Source: Planctomycetota bacterium (GTDB lineage: Bacteria > Planctomycetota > UBA1135 > GCA-002686595). Taken from it: DNA of 64,000 nt. Below are positions 61,224 through 64,000 of the stretch, piece after piece. The position numbers and the translations under genes were made by a program. The stretch's first letter is position 1. Every line of letters begins with the position of its first letter. The notes beneath the pieces are model-generated. The model was given only the letters and a program-made list of their open reading frames with translations, searched no databases and was not told where the DNA came from. Location: the NCBI GenBank assembly GCA_023150475.1, contig JAKLKU010000022.1, forward strand, positions 1 through 64,000, given 5' to 3'.

Positions 61224-62150
61224 ATGCAGCTCCCCGGCACCGGCTTCATTTGGTTCAACGGCAAGATCGTTCCGTGGGCGGACGCGAAGGTCCACGTCGC
61301 CACTCACGCGTTGCACTACGGAACGGCGATCTTCGAAGGCATTCGCGCGTACTCGACCCCCAAGGGACCGGCGATCGTCGGGCTGAAGGAGCACGTCGCA
61401 CGGCTCTTCCAGTCGTGCGTGATCTGCGAGATGCCGCTCGGCTACTCGCACGCCGCGGTGACCGAAGCGATCGTCGAGATCGTCCGCAAGAACGGTTACG
61501 ACTCGTGCTACATCCGACCGCTCGTGTACCGCGGCTACGCGATGCTCGGCGTCGATCCGACGAACTGTCCGGTCGAGATGGCGATCGCGACGTGGCCGCA
61601 CGGAGCTCACTTCGGCGAAGACGCACGCGCCAAGGGCGTCAAGTTGGGCGTTTCGAGCTGGCGGCGCATGGCTCCCGACACGCACCCGGCGCGCGCCAAG
61701 GCAGCCGCGAACTACCTGAACTCCGCGTTGGTCATCGGTGAGGCGCGGCGGCACGGCTACGACGACGGGATCGCGTTGGACGTCGACGGCTTCGTCAGCG
61801 AAGGCAGCGGCAACAACGTCTTCCTCGTGCTCGAAGGCATGATCCACACGCCTTCGGCCGGCTCGTCGATCTTGGCCGGGATCACGCGAAACTACGTGAT
61901 CAAGCTCGCCAAGGAGCACGGGCTCGAAGTGCGCGAGGAACGTGTGCCGCGCGAGATGCTCTACGCGGCGGAAGAAGTCTTCGTGACCGGCACCGCGGCC
62001 GAAGTGACGCCCGTGGCGTCGATCGACGGGCGCAAGATCGGCGCCGGCACGCGCGGGCCGATCACGACGATGCTCCAAAACGAGTATCTGGGGATCGTCA
62101 CCGGCAAGGCTCCCGACCGCCACGGCTGGCTCACCTACGTGCGCGCCTGA
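61224..62150 (+). CDS. ilvE: branched-chain amino acid aminotransferase
   Basis: 308 aa, class IV PLP enzyme. LHYGTAIFEGIRAY near residue 30, the PLP-binding Lys159 in ARAKAAANYLNS, DGFVSEGSGNNVF and the phosphate-binding SSILAGITRNYV match IlvE. It interconverts leucine, isoleucine and valine with their 2-oxo acids in the cytoplasm. No other branched-chain biosynthesis gene is nearby. It is monocistronic. Confidence 0.96.
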   Translation: MQLPGTGFIWFNGKIVPWADAKVHVATHALHYGTAIFEGIRAYSTPKGPAIVGLKEHVARLFQSCVICEMPLGYSHAAVTEAIVEIVRKNGYDSCYIRPLVYRGYAMLGVDPTNCPVEMAIATWPHGAHFGEDARAKGVKLGVSSWRRMAPDTHPARAKAAANYLNSALVIGEARRHGYDDGIALDVDGFVSEGSGNNVFLVLEGMIHTPSAGSSILAGITRNYVIKLAKEHGLEVREERVPREMLYAAEEVFVTGTAAEVTPVASIDGRKIGAGTRGPITTMLQNEYLGIVTGKAPDRHGWLTYVRA

Positions 62151-62992
62151 GCGCGCCACGCTCGAATCACGAGTTGAGGCGTTGCGGCCGACCGGCCCGT
62201 CGCGGGCGGTTCGTGGCCCGTTCTGCCGCAGCGCGGCTGCGCGCGCCGATCGGCACGGCCCGCGTCCGATACTGGCACGCATCCGTGTGCAACGAATCTC
62301 GAGTTGGGTGCAACCGCAGCGGTGCAAGCGAGTCCATTGAGGAAGCCCCGCAGTGCCCTCGAGAGCGGAGGTCCACCCGGCGGCGCGCGCCTCGAACGAG
62401 AGCGGGCGTTTTCGCCGTCGAATTCGGACCGGCGCGACCGTGGCGGCGCGCTCGTCGCAGGAGCACACCGCGCGTCGACCGCGGCACTTGCGCTCGCACC
62501 GAGTGCCTGGCGGCGCCGCTTCGTTTGCGCGTGCAGTGCTCACGCGGGGCTCGCCACGCGTCGTCGCCGTCGATTCCCTGGCCCACGGTCCGAGGCCAGT
62601 ATCCGTCTTGGTGCAAGCGAACGTGGAGCGCCGCGCACGGGTGAACATGTCGGCGGCTTCATCGCCGGCCGAGCGACGATCGTCCAGACGCCTCCGCGCG
62701 TCGAGCGGCCGACTCGGAATTCGAAAGCGTGCGACGAGTTGCCGGCGCGCTCGCGCGGGTAGGACTCTCGAACGCGATCGAAAGTCGATGTTCCGGATGA
62801 GCGCGGTGTAACCGCGCGACTCGCAAGTCGGTCATAGATTGCGTTCCTCGCGCGCGAGTCCCTGGCAGGGGTTCGCGCAGGGATCCGACGAGCGCGGTGC
62901 ATCGCGCGCGAAGGTGCGTGCGTGGGCGCGCATCGACACGTGGGCCGCTTCGTCGTGCGTCGCGAATCGATCGACAGACGAAAGAGGCAGGC
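62151..62992. other. long stretch without a recognised gene
   Basis: 842 bases between ilvE and the SBBP-repeat gene. All open frames are Arg/Ser/Ala-rich and lack ribosome-binding sites or family resemblance. The ribosome-binding segment AGAGGCAGG at 62983-62991 belongs to the next gene. No tRNA, rRNA, array or strong terminator was found by eye. Confidence 0.5.
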
Positions 62993-64000
62993 ATGTTGGT
63001 TCCCCTTCGCAATCGCTGGACGTTCGGCGTGGTCGGCAGCGCATTGCTCGCGGCGAGCGCCGCGGCTCAGAATCATCCCAGCACGACGTTCTTCGGCGGC
63101 AGCGCCCACGATCGTGTCCAAGGCTGCGCCGTCGACGGCCAGGGCCGGATCTTGGTCACCGGCAACACGGGATCGGCGAACTTCTCGTCGGTGCTGCCGC
63201 CGTCGAAGGCCGGCTACCAGAAGGTCTTCAAGGGCCAGAGCGACGCGTTCGTCGGTGTGTTGTCGGCGGATCTCTCGACGGTGGTCGCGTGGACGTACCT
63301 CGGCGGCACCGCGGACGAGCGTGGGTACGGCGTCGCGGCCGACGCGCAAGGCCGCGTGTGGGTGGTGGGGTTCACCGAGTCCGCGGACTTCCCGGTCACC
63401 AACGGCTCGAAGTGGAAGGGCTCGAAGGACGTGTTCGTCGCGCGCTTCTCGTCCGACCTGAAGTCGCTGCAGATGTGCACGTATCTCGGCGGCTCCGGCG
63501 AGGAGAACGCGCGCGGTTCGTTCGCGATGGATGCGGCGGGCAACATCTACTTGAGCGGCAGCACGGGCTCGCTCGATTTCCCGACGACCGCGGGGGTGTC
63601 GCAACCGAAGCACGCGCCGGGAAGCGCCGGGTCTTGGGACGGCTTCGTCGCGAAGCTCGACGCCGGCGGCCAACTCGTCTGGTCGACGTACCTCGGCGGC
63701 AGCGGCGAGGACGGCGCATACAGCGGGCTCGTCCTGGCCTCCGACGGTTCGATCGTGTGCGCCGGCATGACGAACTCCGCCGACTTCCCCGTGACGCCCG
63801 GCGCGTACCAGGAGCACTACGGCGGCGACTCGGGATCGGACAAGTACTCGGGGGACGGCTTCGTCGTGCGACTGTCCGCGGATGCGCGCAAGCTCGTGTA
63901 CTCGACGTATCTCGGTGGTTCGGGGGACGACGCCGTGTCGGGCAACGATGCGCTCGCGCTCGACGACTACGACAACGCCGTCGTGATCGGGCAGGCGTCG
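62993..64000 (+). CDS. secreted SBBP-repeat beta-propeller protein (3' end outside window)
   Basis: 336 residues visible, no stop before the window end. The signal peptide MLVPLRNRWTFGVVGSALLAASAAAQ is followed by SBBP repeats of about 55 residues: TYLGGTADERGYGVAADAQG, TYLGGSGEENARGSFAMDAAG and TYLGGSGEDGAYSGL each open a blade, and each closes with a phrase like ADFPVTPGAYQ. Such proteins are exported; many carry C-terminal sorting domains, which cannot be seen here. Confidence 0.93.
   Translation, partial: MLVPLRNRWTFGVVGSALLAASAAAQNHPSTTFFGGSAHDRVQGCAVDGQGRILVTGNTGSANFSSVLPPSKAGYQKVFKGQSDAFVGVLSADLSTVVAWTYLGGTADERGYGVAADAQGRVWVVGFTESADFPVTNGSKWKGSKDVFVARFSSDLKSLQMCTYLGGSGEENARGSFAMDAAGNIYLSGSTGSLDFPTTAGVSQPKHAPGSAGSWDGFVAKLDAGGQLVWSTYLGGSGEDGAYSGLVLASDGSIVCAGMTNSADFPVTPGAYQEHYGGDSGSDKYSGDGFVVRLSADARKLVYSTYLGGSGDDAVSGNDALALDDYDNAVVIGQAS

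Noticed and set aside
62353..62811. 152-codon plus-strand frame in the empty stretch
   Set aside because: Arg/Ser-rich translation, no ribosome-binding site, no hydrophobic or motif pattern.

Overview
The window reads as high-G+C chromosome from a member of the Planctomycetota. This is an inference from gene content: a DUF1800/DUF1501 pair, alkaline-phosphatase-superfamily proteins (one with a YIGPGAG N-terminus), an ECF sigma factor fused to a membrane and extracytoplasmic region, many secreted beta-propeller or repeat proteins, and lineage-type secreted proteins with a shared C-terminal domain. Genes are dense on both strands, often with 1-4 bp ATGA/TGATG overlaps. Coding starts are mostly ATG, with a few GTG. 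The high G+C leaves long open frames antisense to real genes, which are ignored here.

Layout. 1-2022: a transposase-like remnant and a seven-haem TPR cytochrome. 2162-2497: a 12-bp minisatellite. 2715-6317: TusA, two DsrE-like sulfur-carrier proteins, a hybrid histidine kinase and YaeQ. 6375-20648: mostly exported proteins (NHL-like propeller, lipoproteins, a 1007-aa repeat protein, a GH2 glycosidase, a coiled-coil membrane protein, a metzincin protease). 20738-24519: CopA-type copper ATPase, a LOG-like protein and a DUF4440-like lipoprotein. 24516-28153: a foreign-looking insert with visibly lower G+C and different codon use. It carries a PD-(D/E)XK-like protein, a TauD-like 2-oxoglutarate dioxygenase, a HEPN/zinc-ribbon protein and a possible 46-aa protein. 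A remnant of a CPBP protease 3' end lies on its left and an intact CPBP gene on its right.

28154-34111: CPBP protease, AIM24-like protein, two TPR lipoproteins, then an apparently sulfate-activating operon (ribbon-helix-helix regulator, Sat, sulfatase-like enzyme, CysC) with a 38-bp inverted repeat in front. 34129-37390: a tandem duplication of a secreted C39-like protein, punctuated by three copies of one 40-bp hairpin. 37603-43476: gingipain-like C25 protease, HAD phosphatase, DUF1800 and DUF1501. 43459-46029: membrane-tethered ECF sigma factor. 46463-52461: two alkaline-phosphatase-superfamily enzymes, a second small RHH-like protein, a membrane protein and an HD/SpoT-like hydrolase. 52526-60606 (minus strand): a compact run of CysQ-like phosphatase, two SGNH hydrolases, MORN protein, penicillin acylase, rhodanese and FIST protein. 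60717-64000: a small conserved-looking protein, IlvE-type aminotransferase, an 842-bp stretch with no credible gene, and the 5' part of an SBBP-repeat protein running off the window.

Most interesting points: (1) the three- or four-gene insert at 25143-27971 looks like an uncharacterised defence-type cassette; (2) three secreted proteins of unrelated catalytic type share one C-terminal domain that could be a lineage-specific sorting or anchoring module; (3) small RHH proteins ending in LGYL/LGYI sit beside alkaline-phosphatase-superfamily genes in two separate operons, one with a near-perfect operator-like palindrome. All family calls are from reading motifs by eye; no database search was run.
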